A stretch of 64,000 bases of DNA from Prosthecochloris marina (GTDB lineage: Bacteria > Bacteroidota > Chlorobiia > Chlorobiales > Chlorobiaceae). The translations under genes and the position numbers were made by a program. The notes under the pieces were generated by a model. That model saw only the letters and a list, made by a program, of their open reading frames with translations, ran no database searches and was not told where the DNA came from. Below are positions 54,246 through 63,535 of the stretch, one piece after another; position 1 is the first letter of the stretch, and the number at the start of each line of letters is the position of its first letter. The stretch spans positions 310,001-374,000 of the forward strand of contig NZ_PDNZ01000002.1 in the NCBI RefSeq assembly GCF_003182595.1, read 5' to 3'.

Positions 54246-55238
54246 ATGACAGAAACAACGACGGAAATCATATCGACGAAAATGAACCCGAATGTGATTC
54301 CACATCTGCACATTTGGGAATGGCATATTCCGCTCTATCTTTTTCTCGGCGGACTTGCTGGAGGATTGCTCATCATCACCGCAGTAATGATCGTAGCCAA
54401 GCGACATTTTGGCATCGGCCCACAAGACGAGGGGGAAGGCTGCCCTTGCCTCGCTATCAGGCTCGGCTCGGCACTTGCCCCTATATTGCTCGGCATCGGT
54501 ATGCTGTTTCTTTTTCTCGATCTCGCCAACAAGTTCTATGTCTGGGCGTTCTACACCACTGTCCAGCCTACGTCACCCATGTCGGCCGGAAGCTGGATAC
54601 TGATCGCTTTTTTCCCGATGGCCGTATTACAGGCTATGCTGGTTAACAAACAGTTCCTGCGCAATCTGAACATCGGGATCGTCAATAAACTCATCGACTG
54701 GACCGAGGATCATCTTACCATTGTTGCACTTCTCAATGCTCACATCGGGATCGGTATCGGCATTTATACCGGAATTATGCTCTCTTTCTTCTACGCACGT
54801 CCTCTTTGGTCAAGCTCTATTCTGGGAATGCTTTTTCTTGTTTCCGGTATCTCAAGTGCAGCAGCACTCTTGCTTCTTTTTGCTCCAAAACATGAAAAAC
54901 CGATCTACAGCAAGATAGACGCCAATGCCCTCTGGATCGAGATGATAATTGTCGGCCTTTTCGTCCTCGGAGGCATTACAGGACCGGCCAATACAAGCGG
55001 AGCCATGATGCACCTGATCGCTGGTGACCACCAGTTGGCAGGCATGTCGTATATGCTGTGGTTCTGGGGAGGTTTTGTAGCACTGGGGCTTATCGTACCG
55101 ATGTTCCTCGAGTTTCTTGAAGCTATAGGAGTACATATCAAGTATCCCCTGGTCGCCCCTGTTCTTGTACTGATGGGCGGTTTGATACTTCGCTTCCTTA
55201 TCGTTTTTGCAGGGCAAACTTATCACACATTCATGTGA
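54246..55238 (+). CDS. NrfD/PsrC-type membrane anchor
   Basis: A 330 aa membrane protein with eight to nine helices. It has the family start [20 protein letters not shown] and later [19 protein letters not shown]. It exchanges electrons with the quinone pool. It lies 2 bp after the iron-sulfur gene, and a bidirectional terminator follows. With the two preceding genes it makes a complete three-part complex. Confidence 0.93.
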   Translation: MTETTTEIISTKMNPNVIPHLHIWEWHIPLYLFLGGLAGGLLIITAVMIVAKRHFGIGPQDEGEGCPCLAIRLGSALAPILLGIGMLFLFLDLANKFYVWAFYTTVQPTSPMSAGSWILIAFFPMAVLQAMLVNKQFLRNLNIGIVNKLIDWTEDHLTIVALLNAHIGIGIGIYTGIMLSFFYARPLWSSSILGMLFLVSGISSAAALLLLFAPKHEKPIYSKIDANALWIEMIIVGLFVLGGITGPANTSGAMMHLIAGDHQLAGMSYMLWFWGGFVALGLIVPMFLEFLEAIGVHIKYPLVAPVLVLMGGLILRFLIVFAGQTYHTFM

Positions 55239-55254
55239 AGAAACACCCGTACAA

Positions 55255-55294
55255 AAAGAGGCTGTATCAGAAACAAAACTGATACAGCCTCTTT
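55255..55294. terminator. Bidirectional terminator
   Basis: A perfect 16-bp stem AAAGAGGCTGTATCAG/CTGATACAGCCTCTTT with an AAACAAAA loop and A/T runs on both sides. It ends the molybdoenzyme operon and the converging SOUL gene. Confidence 0.95.
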
Positions 55295-55300
55295 CTTGCA

Positions 55301-55918
55301 TCATTCAATATCGATGTGCACCTCGTTCCTCCTCAAAAAAGGCAATGTCCATGGAGGATCGAAACTTGCCATCCTTGGTCCCGATACCGGACGATATCCG
55401 TTCTGAGCGATCCACTCGTTGAGTTTTTCCGAATATTTTAAAATATTTTTTTCGGAATGAAGGCCGGAATAGCGGATTGCAGCGACTCTCCTCTCCGGTA
55501 CCTCTCTCAGCACAATATCCTCATCAAGGGGTTTAGGAATGGTTTCCATGGTGTATTTTTGGGGCATGACAAATGCTGTCACCCATTTTTCCCCTGACTT
55601 TTGCTGAATTACCGGAGCTGTCATCGCGATTTCTTCACTCCGCTGCTCCTGAATAACAGGTGTTGTCATGTCAATACTCGAATCCGCTTTGTTGCCACCG
55701 AAAATATAACTCGCCAGTTTACTGAATGCTTTTCCACTTGTCGACCGGTAATCTCCTTCCATTGCCGTTTCAGCAAGAATCATCGGCTGATATTGCCGAA
55801 CCTCATACACCCCTTCGCTTCTCAATACTGTATACTGCGCCTCTTCCGCTGTCCGCTTCCCCAGAACAGAACAACCGGCAAGCAAAAAGCTCGATAGCAG
55901 CAACAAAACGATATTCAT
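55301..55918 (-). CDS. SOUL haem-binding family lipoprotein
   Basis: A 205 aa protein. The start at 55918 follows a strong AGGAGG and begins a lipoprotein signal (LLLLSSFLLAGCS). The SOUL domain shows YEVRQYQPMILAETA, IDMTTPVI and IAMTAPVIQ, EIPKP-like TIPKPLDEDI and RVAAIRYSG. Family members bind haem or related tetrapyrroles, which would be useful in a phototroph. A longer frame upstream overlaps another gene and is not real. Confidence 0.9.
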   Translation of the reverse strand: MNIVLLLLSSFLLAGCSVLGKRTAEEAQYTVLRSEGVYEVRQYQPMILAETAMEGDYRSTSGKAFSKLASYIFGGNKADSSIDMTTPVIQEQRSEEIAMTAPVIQQKSGEKWVTAFVMPQKYTMETIPKPLDEDIVLREVPERRVAAIRYSGLHSEKNILKYSEKLNEWIAQNGYRPVSGPRMASFDPPWTLPFLRRNEVHIDIE

Positions 55919-56016
55919 CTCTATTCCTCCTCCTGTTTTTTCGCCCTGAACCGAGCGACTGTTTGATTGTTTTTCCGATACATAGTCAACAACAGGAACT
56001 GGAAAAAGGTTTGATT

Positions 56017-56556
56017 TTAACGCATGCTGAATGCATTGAAAAGAAGTGCAACACCTCCGATAATCGCAAGCACCCCTATGGTAATCGGTAAAAAAGAAGC
56101 AAACATGGCGACCAGTGCGGGATGAGAAAGCAGAAACAGAGCAAAAAGAACGTTGATTATACCAAGAATAATCGCTCCGGCTCCATCCCCCTTTATGCCC
56201 TGAAGCAGATTTATCGATCCCATGATAAAGCCAAAAACCACAAGCATAACAACGAGTGTGGTCGGAATCAAAAAAGCTGTGCAAAGCGGGTGATTCAGTA
56301 CAAAAACACCAGCAAAAATACCTATCAAGCCATCCAGCAACAGCAAACCCCAATGCAGTGACGAGCGACCTGTAAAAATGCTGACGAGAGAAAAAATACC
56401 ATGGATGAACCAGTAGATTCCAAGAAAAAGCACCAGGGTTGAAAGGGCTGCCCCTGTTGCCGTAACAAGCAGTAACCCAAACAAACTCAGCACGATTCCA
56501 CGCAGCAGAACGAGCCACCAGATTTCAGAAGGTTTACCGGTTTGAACTTCATTCAT
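56017..56556 (-). CDS. HdeD-family membrane protein (DUF308)
   Basis: A 179 aa protein with six helices in three similar pairs (WWLVLLRGIVLSLFGLLLV, LVLFLGIYWFIHGIFSLV, LLLLDGLIGIFAGVFVL and so on), as in HdeD. HdeD is linked to acid stress in enterobacteria; elsewhere its role is unknown. ATG 56556 has AAAGGAG upstream. Stands between the SOUL and DinB-like genes on the same strand. Confidence 0.88.
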   Translation of the reverse strand: MNEVQTGKPSEIWWLVLLRGIVLSLFGLLLVTATGAALSTLVLFLGIYWFIHGIFSLVSIFTGRSSLHWGLLLLDGLIGIFAGVFVLNHPLCTAFLIPTTLVVMLVVFGFIMGSINLLQGIKGDGAGAIILGIINVLFALFLLSHPALVAMFASFLPITIGVLAIIGGVALLFNAFSMR

Positions 56557-56602
56557 AATGGTTTCTCCTTTCAAAAACGGAACCGGACGGTTAACGATGG
56601 TT

Positions 56603-57127
56603 TTACATGCCCCAAAGGTTACCGGTATGGACCGCTTTGTTCTGAAGTTTCAGGTAATAGAACAGCTGTGCCTTGTGCACTTTCAGGTGATCGACCATTT
56701 GAAGCAGGCGGTGGCCAAGTATCAACTCGGTTTGATCCCAGGGAGCTGTCGTTTGTTTTGTGTCAAGATCTTTTTCGCTGCATTCCGACACCAGAGAAAG
56801 CGCAAGCCGCTCGTCTTCCTCCAACAGCTTCTTCGCTTCAGCTACGCTCCCAACCGCCTGCATTGTTTCAGCAGGAGCCAGCATCTCCTCGGTGGACAGG
56901 CTATGCACATCGACTCCCTCAGGCAAACCCCAGTCGCCGGTAACAAATCCGCGCATACTTCCACCACAGGCAATAGTGATGTGTTTAAGGAGTTGACCGG
57001 TGGTCATCCAGTTGCTTCCCGTAGCGGGCTTCCACTGTAGCATTTCATCATCGGTCAGTTCAAACAGCCCTTTCGTGACTGCGTAGGTTGACTCGATCTC
57101 TTGTGTCAGCAGTTCGCTCCAGTTCAT
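56603..57127 (-). CDS. DinB-like four-helix protein
   Basis: A 174 aa protein that fits the DinB/YfiT metal-binding bundle. The His in QLLKHITIACGG and the pair in MVDHLKVHKAQLFYYL are placed as the usual three ligands. NWMTTGQLLKHI is the family core. DinB-like proteins include thiol transferases and uncharacterised stress proteins. The ATG overlaps the stop of the upstream gene (ATGA). Confidence 0.82.
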   Translation of the reverse strand: MNWSELLTQEIESTYAVTKGLFELTDDEMLQWKPATGSNWMTTGQLLKHITIACGGSMRGFVTGDWGLPEGVDVHSLSTEEMLAPAETMQAVGSVAEAKKLLEEDERLALSLVSECSEKDLDTKQTTAPWDQTELILGHRLLQMVDHLKVHKAQLFYYLKLQNKAVHTGNLWGM

Positions 57128-58179
57128 GATTGCTCCATTTTAAAATGATTCTGCACAAACAGTGCAAAATAAGTAATCCATTTACTGGGCTTTCCTTTTT
57201 CTTCGACATCCACCCACATCTTTCCATTCAAAGAGTTTTCCATTAACCATCTACCGTCGGGAGTCATTTTATCTCTGATGATCTCCAACGGTCTTTTCAG
57301 TTGTGGAGTCATTGGTGTTTCAAGGAGGGCCATTGCGTACATTGCTTCCAATATGTCCGAGTTATAATGGAGTGGAAAGCCAAAATTGACCCATCCTGGT
57401 TTCGCTATTCTTGCCCCTACATCATGTGAGTCAAGGAATGCAGCTTTTTGTTTGATTATCCAGTTTTTGACAGTTTCTCCTTCCGGTAGATCAGCACGTT
57501 TTGGCGCCTTATCTAAAATTTTCCTCCACTCTTTTCGAGTTGATGGCACATAAACATAAATCTCGTTTTCCAGCAATATCTTTACGAGAAGCGCTATCGC
57601 AAGGGTTATATTTGCTGAACGTTTGTGAGCGGGTATTTCCGCAAAAAGCAGCAAAATTTTCGGCACAGCCATGTAACAATGTGGCAGCAAGCTACAAACC
57701 ATCGCTGAACACTTTATTCCACGATCCGTGACAATTCTCTTTGCCAATGCCTCGGTTTCCTCGGTGACTACAGGATGACCGCCATAACCAAGACGCCTGA
57801 GTGCGGTGAGCAGACTGGCAGTCAGACACTGACCTCCGCTCTTCATCACCCACTTGCGCTTCTTCAATATATCATGCGTTCCTTCGGCAATGCGCGGATC
57901 TTTTCCGTCTGCCATAAATTGGCCAAGAAAAATTAATTGCCAATACTTGCCGGTGTATTTCCAGTATGCCCGATCGTCACTTTCCCAAAATTCCCTACTA
58001 TGCCTGAGGATCCCTTGCGTTACATTGTACTCCATGAAACGTGCTCTGGTGTGTCGCACTTCCGAGTCTGTTTCCGTGTGGTTCAGCAGCTTGGTCAGAG
58101 TCAGGTAGCGTATCGGGGGGTTGTCATCTTCCAGAAGCCAGTGAATGACGTCATCCTTTATCTGCATTGCTGATTGCAT
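57124..58179 (-). CDS. Hypothetical protein with prenyltransferase/squalene-oxidase-like toroid repeats
   Basis: A 351 aa soluble helical protein. It begins IHWLLEDDNPPIRYLTL, then has YWQLIFLGQFMADGKDPRI, GGQCLTASLLTALRRLGYG and FGFPLHYNSDILEAMYAMAL, with a final TPDGRWLMEN. The pattern of W/Y, D/P and G in helical repeats suggests an alpha/alpha toroid, like terpene cyclase-related domains, but the catalytic DxDD-type motif is not seen. Function unknown. It overlaps the DUF2461 gene by 29 bp and the DinB gene by 4 bp, so these are co-expressed. Confidence 0.65.
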   Translation of the reverse strand: MQSAMQIKDDVIHWLLEDDNPPIRYLTLTKLLNHTETDSEVRHTRARFMEYNVTQGILRHSREFWESDDRAYWKYTGKYWQLIFLGQFMADGKDPRIAEGTHDILKKRKWVMKSGGQCLTASLLTALRRLGYGGHPVVTEETEALAKRIVTDRGIKCSAMVCSLLPHCYMAVPKILLLFAEIPAHKRSANITLAIALLVKILLENEIYVYVPSTRKEWRKILDKAPKRADLPEGETVKNWIIKQKAAFLDSHDVGARIAKPGWVNFGFPLHYNSDILEAMYAMALLETPMTPQLKRPLEIIRDKMTPDGRWLMENSLNGKMWVDVEEKGKPSKWITYFALFVQNHFKMEQS

Positions 58180-58822
58180 TATTGAGAAACCTGTTTAAAC
58201 CATACAGAGCAGAAAACATCCCCGTCACATCATCGACAAGAGAGTCCGAAAACCAGAAATCATCCTCGACCCTGTGTGTGACGGCGTAATGCTTGTTTTT
58301 CAGTAAATCGATATCTGGAAAATCTTTCGGAAATCCTTTCGGGGCGGTCTTCAGCTTCTCTCCGTACATCCCGCCATAGAACTTTCTGAACTCCTGACTC
58401 TCGATAATTGCTTTATATTCGCCAGTGTTTTCAAAAATCTCGCTCCTGATCGCCTTGAGATAGTGCGACTCCGGCATGTACGCACCTCCCCCAACAAACG
58501 ACGCACCAGGCTCTATATGCAGATAACAGCCCGCATACGGACTTTTTCTGCCCCCCTTTGCGATAAAAGCACCAAAGTTGGTTTTGTATGGCGATTTGTC
58601 TTTCGAAAACCGTACATCGCGAAATATCCTGAACAGACACTCTTTAGGACTGACCACATCGACATCGGGATCGATCCCTCTGACAATCGGAATCAGAATC
58701 GCAACAAGCTGCTCAACCTCTCCCCTGGCGAGGTCATAAAACGATTTGTTCGCCTGAAACCATTCCCGGTTGTTGTTTTTCCGCAACGCTTCAAGAAATG
58801 TGAAGGAGTTCTTTACATCCAT
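58151..58822 (-). CDS. DUF2461 family protein
   Basis: A 223 aa protein with the family signatures FLEALRKNNNREWFQANK, LFRIFRDVRFSKDKSPYKTN, and FVGGGAYMPES, then a C-terminal SDSLVDDV. DUF2461 (TIGR02453) proteins are widespread and uncharacterised. First gene of a three-gene overlap group with the toroid-like and DinB-like genes. Confidence 0.9.
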   Translation of the reverse strand: MDVKNSFTFLEALRKNNNREWFQANKSFYDLARGEVEQLVAILIPIVRGIDPDVDVVSPKECLFRIFRDVRFSKDKSPYKTNFGAFIAKGGRKSPYAGCYLHIEPGASFVGGGAYMPESHYLKAIRSEIFENTGEYKAIIESQEFRKFYGGMYGEKLKTAPKGFPKDFPDIDLLKNKHYAVTHRVEDDFWFSDSLVDDVTGMFSALYGLNRFLNNAISNADKG

Positions 58823-58838
58823 ATCGTTCTACCATATG

Positions 58839-59144
58839 TTATTTTATTCTACTTGCTGGAGACTGCCTTCGCACCGCATCGATCGACCTGCCGATACGGC
58901 GGTATCGTATCACGCCGACAACACCTGTAACGGCACCGAACGGTATACACGCGACTCCAACAGCCCAAAACCACATCTCGTTGGCAAAGTGCATAATGGA
59001 AATTCCGGCGATAACCAAGGCGACACCCGATCGCAAATAAGCCAGCAATGTCCTTTCATTGGCCAGCAACGTGCGATCGATGGCAAGCTCATCACGAAGA
59101 ATCAGTTCATCATCATCAAACCTGGAATACAGTGATTTCCTCAT
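58839..59144 (-). CDS. DUF202/YidH membrane protein
   Basis: A 101 aa protein. A charged N-terminus is followed by the family motif LLANERTLLAYLRSGVALVI, then a second helix (MWFWAVGVACIPFGAVTGVVGV) and the basic end RYRRIGR. DUF202 proteins are small inner-membrane proteins of unknown role. It lies 42 bp after the nitroreductase-like gene. Confidence 0.88.
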   Translation of the reverse strand: MRKSLYSRFDDDELILRDELAIDRTLLANERTLLAYLRSGVALVIAGISIMHFANEMWFWAVGVACIPFGAVTGVVGVIRYRRIGRSIDAVRRQSPASRIK

Positions 59145-59186
59145 ACCTTCATTGGCTTTCCAGCCACCCGCCCGAAGCCAGTGGCT

Positions 59187-60326
59187 CTATACTTTTCCGT
59201 TCTCATTCAATTTCGTAAAATCATCAAGGGGCATCCTCAAACTTACTGGAGGGGGATAATCCCTTATATAGCCGACTCGCAGAAGAAACTGGGGCGGTTT
59301 GTCCAGCCTCAACATTTCAGCAGCCTTTTCCGACCAGAGAGGTTCTTCAAGGGCCTGGGACATCGGGTGTACACCGACCGAGCAGTCTCTTGCCCTGAGA
59401 AACATCCGTTCAAAACAGCGGCCGGTTTCAATAAGGGTTGAAATCCGGTCATTTTCCGACGTAATGACGATCCAACCACCATTTTGCGCAACCTGCTGTT
59501 TGACACGTTCAACTGTAGCCGACCGAAAGTCCTTACCCAACACATCCCTCGAACCGTAGAAATTTCTTACATACCATCCGGCAAGCCCTGTGATATCCAT
59601 TGCTTCCGGGGTAAGACCATTGCGATACTTGCTGGCATCTGCATCCGACCACCGTATCCATCGGGAAAGTTCTTCCTGGACATTTTCACGTTCGATCTGC
59701 AGCTTGGTTGCTGCCACAGAAGCCTCATCGAGCCATACAGCTTGTGTCGAGTAGCGAGGATAATAATGAAAACCCTCTTCTCCGCCGACGAGAAATGAAA
59801 AATCCTGTGAATCAATGTCTTCGTTTTTGAAAACGGTTCGTACTGTTCTCCGTTCGAGAAGACGCTGAAGAGGATATTCCATCCGTTGAGCGTTCTGGAG
59901 TTCGATTGACAACAGCTCGGGATCGAAAGGATTTCTTGCAAGCAAGCGAATATTCACCTGAAAACCATGCGCCCTTGCAGCTGTCACCATATTCTCGAGA
60001 AACGCTCCGATAGAAAGCAGCATTTCCCGATTTTGGGGGTCGACCTCCGTGAGCCAGCGATCCTCGGCTGATCCGATAACCCAGTTATCGGGGTTTTTGA
60101 TGGAAACTGTCCAAGGCTGGACGTTATGACTGCTTGGAGCAAAAGAAGCATACCAGAGAATTTCCGTACGCTCCCTGCCTATCAGGGATACCAGTTCATC
60201 ATAAACCGAACCGTTCGTCACTTCTTCCCTGGTTATTCCGTCACATGCCGACAAACCAGGAAAAAGCCCGCAGGCGACAATACACTGCACGGAGCGTACA
60301 AGGAACTTCCTGCGCGAAAGGGACAT
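59187..60326 (-). CDS. Tat-exported nitroreductase-family protein (Acg-like)
   Basis: A 379 aa protein with a twin-arginine signal (LSRRKFLVRSVQ) and a hydrophobic stretch ending CGLFPGLSAC. The flavin-binding nitroreductase fold shows YASFAPSSHNVQPW at the start and MSQALEEPLWSEKAAEMLRL near the end. The internal ERRTVR and YVRNFYGSRDVLG are typical of the larger Acg-type group. The substrate is unknown. The export signal is unusual for the family but recurring in this subgroup. Confidence 0.82.
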   Translation of the reverse strand: MSLSRRKFLVRSVQCIVACGLFPGLSACDGITREEVTNGSVYDELVSLIGRERTEILWYASFAPSSHNVQPWTVSIKNPDNWVIGSAEDRWLTEVDPQNREMLLSIGAFLENMVTAARAHGFQVNIRLLARNPFDPELLSIELQNAQRMEYPLQRLLERRTVRTVFKNEDIDSQDFSFLVGGEEGFHYYPRYSTQAVWLDEASVAATKLQIERENVQEELSRWIRWSDADASKYRNGLTPEAMDITGLAGWYVRNFYGSRDVLGKDFRSATVERVKQQVAQNGGWIVITSENDRISTLIETGRCFERMFLRARDCSVGVHPMSQALEEPLWSEKAAEMLRLDKPPQFLLRVGYIRDYPPPVSLRMPLDDFTKLNENGKV

Positions 60327-60517
60327 AGAGAAAGTACATTAAAGGTTCTGGTCACCGATCGTTCCGGTGACAGGATCTTTATCAACCTCCTTTAAGTATA
60401 CAGATTTCAAGAAATAATGAAATGTTAAATCTTCCTATCCTGTTAATTGGATAATGGGCATACCCAACTTTTTAAGTTTATATTGACCAATTTCTGCATG
60501 ACCGCAAACAAGGACAA

Positions 60518-61276
60518 ATGAGAAAGAGTGAGTTCAACACATCTTTGGATATCATAGACGAGAATATCACTCCGTTTATTCCTCTTATCTTCAAGGATTT
60601 ATGGACATTAGGCGGAAACCCTGATGCTGTCATAAAGATCATGACGCAACACGTTGCGCTGAGGGAGGACAGTCAAATTATTGATCTGGGATGCGGAAAA
60701 GGAGCAACTGTCATCGAATTAGCCAAAACTTTTCCAGGCAACTACACAGGCATTGATATCATCCCCGAGTTTATTGAAGAAGGAAACGCCAGAATCCGGG
60801 AAAATCGACTCTCCGGAACCGTCGTATTAAGACAAGAAAACATGTGCGAGACAATTGCCGCTCCTGGAAAGTACGATGTTGTGATTTATGGTCATGATTC
60901 CGATGCTTTTGGCTCAGTCACAAAAACATTGCAGGTTCTTTCGAAAAAGATACATGAGAACGGATCGATCATCTACGAGACGGCATTTCACGATGGAAGA
61001 TACAAAGGAACGGAATATTCTTCGGAAGAAGCGCTCTATTCGGCAATAAAGGATTCAGGGCTACGAATCATTGCCCGACTGAAGTGGAATAGAGAATATA
61101 TCCGACGACAAAATGAAGCAAACAATAGATCGATCAAGAAAAGGATAGAACATTTGAAAAAGCAGCATCCCGATAAATGCAGACTGTTCGACAGGTTCTA
61201 TTTAAACCAGATTCGGGAATCCAATATTCTCGATGAATATGTAGAATGCATCGCTTTTGTTCTACAACAAAGGTAG
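60518..61276 (+). CDS. Class I SAM-dependent methyltransferase
   Basis: A 252 aa enzyme with motif I IIDLGCGKGATVIELA, motif II YTGIDIIPEFIEEGN, and YDVVIYGHDSDAFG after. The C-terminal third is charged and helical (IKKRIEHLKKQHPDKC). The substrate cannot be read. It has no close partners; the flanking genes point in the other direction. Confidence 0.85.
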   Translation: MRKSEFNTSLDIIDENITPFIPLIFKDLWTLGGNPDAVIKIMTQHVALREDSQIIDLGCGKGATVIELAKTFPGNYTGIDIIPEFIEEGNARIRENRLSGTVVLRQENMCETIAAPGKYDVVIYGHDSDAFGSVTKTLQVLSKKIHENGSIIYETAFHDGRYKGTEYSSEEALYSAIKDSGLRIIARLKWNREYIRRQNEANNRSIKKRIEHLKKQHPDKCRLFDRFYLNQIRESNILDEYVECIAFVLQQR

Positions 61277-61418
61277 CACTGTAAACCTCGATCTTACCGG
61301 TAACGTCTTCCTGCTTGCCGGGATATCTGCGCGGCAATTGAAACAACAGAACGAAGAGAGGGTATCCTGTAGTTACTTCCACGCTATCGGGTCGAAAGCC
61401 CGGTTCTCATTGAAAGTT

Positions 61419-62285
61419 TCAGTTTGTCGTCTGCCAACTTGTCAGTTTTCCATTTTTGAAATAGAGGTAGTTATACCCGTATACCCATTGCTCACGTACC
61501 CCCCAGGATCCTACACTTTTATTGACTTTTTCCGGTTCTCCCCAAGAGAGCACCGCCTCTTTTTTCGTCATCCCCATGGTAACTTCCTGTCTTTCGATGG
61601 CCCGGCGCACCTTTTGTGACGTGCCTGGAGGAATCGGGTTCGAGGTGTAAAAATACCTATCGTAAAATTTAATCAAGCCCTCTTCACCTGACGATTTTCT
61701 TACTCTCATCGAGAAAGCCCCTCTGCCTCTTCTGTGCCCATACACACTCATGAAAATATCAACGACGGTCAAAGGTTCGGCATTGTATGTCGGGTATGAT
61801 AGATTTTCATCCGGCGTAATCAACACCTGTGAACCAACAACCCTCGAATTGTTCACCCATATTTTTTGACCGATGAGAGATCGCGCCCGATTCACTTCTT
61901 CGGTCAAGTAAATATTATCAGGCAGTGAATTGGAAACCAGATAAGCATAGACCACCTCTCCGTTTTCCAGCACAGCCTTTCGAAATTTAGATTTAGACTT
62001 CTCACTGATAAAGCGAGACTGGCTGGGATCATACGTAATTGTAGTCTCAATTTTCCCTTTTCGCCCTACATATTCTTCATAGGGTAGACTCGTGCCCCTA
62101 TAGCCTGTTAGTTGCTTGTGCCACAATTGGTAACCGTATTTTTCTCCTCCAGGGTAAGTTTTTGCAAACACAAACTCTTCTCCTTCCGCTGTACTATAAT
62201 CGGCAGTTTGAGAAGATTTCGCCAAGCAAAAATCAGCGATTCCTGCAAGCATAACGATCAAAAGCAAAACTGTTTTGCCAATCAT
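61419..62285 (-). CDS. Exported protein with C-terminal BamE/SmpA-like domain
   Basis: A 288 aa protein with a signal peptide (LLLIVMLAGIADFCLA) starting at ATG 62285. The middle part is unrecognised, with paired strands (YVGRKGKIETTITYD). The last ~60 residues, VTMGMTKKEAVLSWGEPEKV, then VREQWVYG and YLYFKNGKLTSWQ, match the BamE/SmpA fold in outer-membrane assembly lipoproteins. There is no lipobox cysteine at the signal end. A start 25 codons upstream would hide the signal. Confidence 0.72.
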   Translation of the reverse strand: MIGKTVLLLIVMLAGIADFCLAKSSQTADYSTAEGEEFVFAKTYPGGEKYGYQLWHKQLTGYRGTSLPYEEYVGRKGKIETTITYDPSQSRFISEKSKSKFRKAVLENGEVVYAYLVSNSLPDNIYLTEEVNRARSLIGQKIWVNNSRVVGSQVLITPDENLSYPTYNAEPLTVVDIFMSVYGHRRGRGAFSMRVRKSSGEEGLIKFYDRYFYTSNPIPPGTSQKVRRAIERQEVTMGMTKKEAVLSWGEPEKVNKSVGSWGVREQWVYGYNYLYFKNGKLTSWQTTN

Positions 62286-62595
62286 GGTGATAGTTCGAAA
62301 TGATTTATGAAATACATACCAAGCAAAGCTTAATATACACCATAATTGCAGGCCCATCAATCAAACGAATGCCTCTTTCGATAGGCGCTCAACGGGTGCT
62401 GTCAATTAATCTTGTGCCACACGCAAGCACATGCACTATATTATGTTAACGGTATCAGACGATCTTCCGCCGCAATAACACGCCCTGTTCGGTTGAAAAA
62501 TGGAATGACACTCCGACGATGATGCTCCTGCCAGTATTGAGACCATTTCCGGTTTTGCAACTCGCTCGATAAATCAAATAACAAGGAGGCTACAC
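62286..62595. other. Intergenic stretch, 310 bp
   Basis: No gene seen. It should hold two divergent promoters. The end carries ACAAGGAGGC, the strong ribosome site of the plus-strand gene. Nothing resembling the CRISPR-linked modules is present. Confidence 0.4.
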
Positions 62596-63027
62596 ATGAT
62601 ACCGAAGGTTCTGTTACACAGTTTCTGCACAACGGTGCACATCGATGAAAAAAGGAAGGATTACCAGGACTGGATGATCATAACCTGGGACAAGCCGCTT
62701 TTCACCATTGCCCGATCCAGCATCAACCGGATTCAGGATTATGGAAAGTTCGACCGGTGGGATCTGATTCAGGCAATCATCCTGGGGTATCGCAGGAACA
62801 ACAAATGGCATCGATCAGATGCCGCCAGCCTGAAGAATTTCGGCGGATGCACGGGCGTCGCATGCAAGATCGGTGCGCTGATGGACATGCGTCTCGACGT
62901 TTCACTCGAAGTATGCCTGTATCTGGATCTCAGGGAATTACCGAGCCTCAACAGTACCTATCCGGTCAATGTAGAAGACTGGAAGGAAATAACCCACGAC
63001 GAAGCCGGACGACTTGGATTGTATTAA
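62596..63027 (+). CDS. Hypothetical protein
   Basis: A 143 aa soluble protein with a strong AAGGAGG 7 nt before the ATG. It begins MIPKVLLHSFCTTVHIDEKR and has SINRIQDYGKFDRWDLIQAI and FGGCTGVACKIGALMDMRLD, with several cysteines. The C-terminus is NVEDWKEITHDEAGRLG. I do not recognise the family. Good start, normal codon use and length support a real gene. Confidence 0.65.
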   Translation: MIPKVLLHSFCTTVHIDEKRKDYQDWMIITWDKPLFTIARSSINRIQDYGKFDRWDLIQAIILGYRRNNKWHRSDAASLKNFGGCTGVACKIGALMDMRLDVSLEVCLYLDLRELPSLNSTYPVNVEDWKEITHDEAGRLGLY

Positions 63028-63129
63028 ACAACCATACGCGCGAAGACCGGTTTGGAAACATCGAACCTATAGCAACCTCACGTGCAAGAAAGATAAAACC
63101 GCTCAGAACAAAAACTACTCGAAACAGCT

Positions 63130-63447
63130 ATGATCGTAACACCGCAAGACGCACAACAAAGGAGTTTTGCGGGAGTTGATTTTCTCATGCTCTCCCATGG
63201 TAAGGAATCCATGGTGACGAAAATGTTGTACAAAAAAGAAAACAAGGTACCGCTCCATAAGCATCCGAGCGAACAAAGCGGTTATGTTATATCCGGAAAA
63301 TACATACTCATCATTGAGGATGCCAAGTACGAAATCGGTCCCGGCGATTCATATACGGTTCCCTCCGACACGGAACATGCCCTTGAAGCTATCGAACCAG
63401 GAGAAATCCTCGATTTTTTCAGTCCTCCGAGAAAGGATTATCGGTGA
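63130..63447 (+). CDS. Cupin-domain protein
   Basis: A 105 aa single-domain cupin. The first motif is VPLHKHPSEQSGYVISG, with two His and one Glu as metal ligands; the second is GPGDSYTVPSDTEHALEAI. The family ranges from sugar-binding to dioxygenase-like roles. No close partner gives the substrate. It precedes the NIF3-like gene by 88 bp. Confidence 0.88.
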   Translation: MIVTPQDAQQRSFAGVDFLMLSHGKESMVTKMLYKKENKVPLHKHPSEQSGYVISGKYILIIEDAKYEIGPGDSYTVPSDTEHALEAIEPGEILDFFSPPRKDYR

Positions 63448-63535
63448 ACCCACCAGGAACCCGAAATCCGTTATATTTAGAAACAGCTACAATGCCGATC
63501 TGATCTCAGAACAGCTGTACAGGAGAGACTGCATC

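Noticed and set aside
55919..56518. N-terminal extension of the SOUL protein to 405 aa
   Set aside because: The added frame overlaps the HdeD gene, is Cys/Trp-rich nonsense, and a strong ribosome site with a lipoprotein signal marks the start at 55918.
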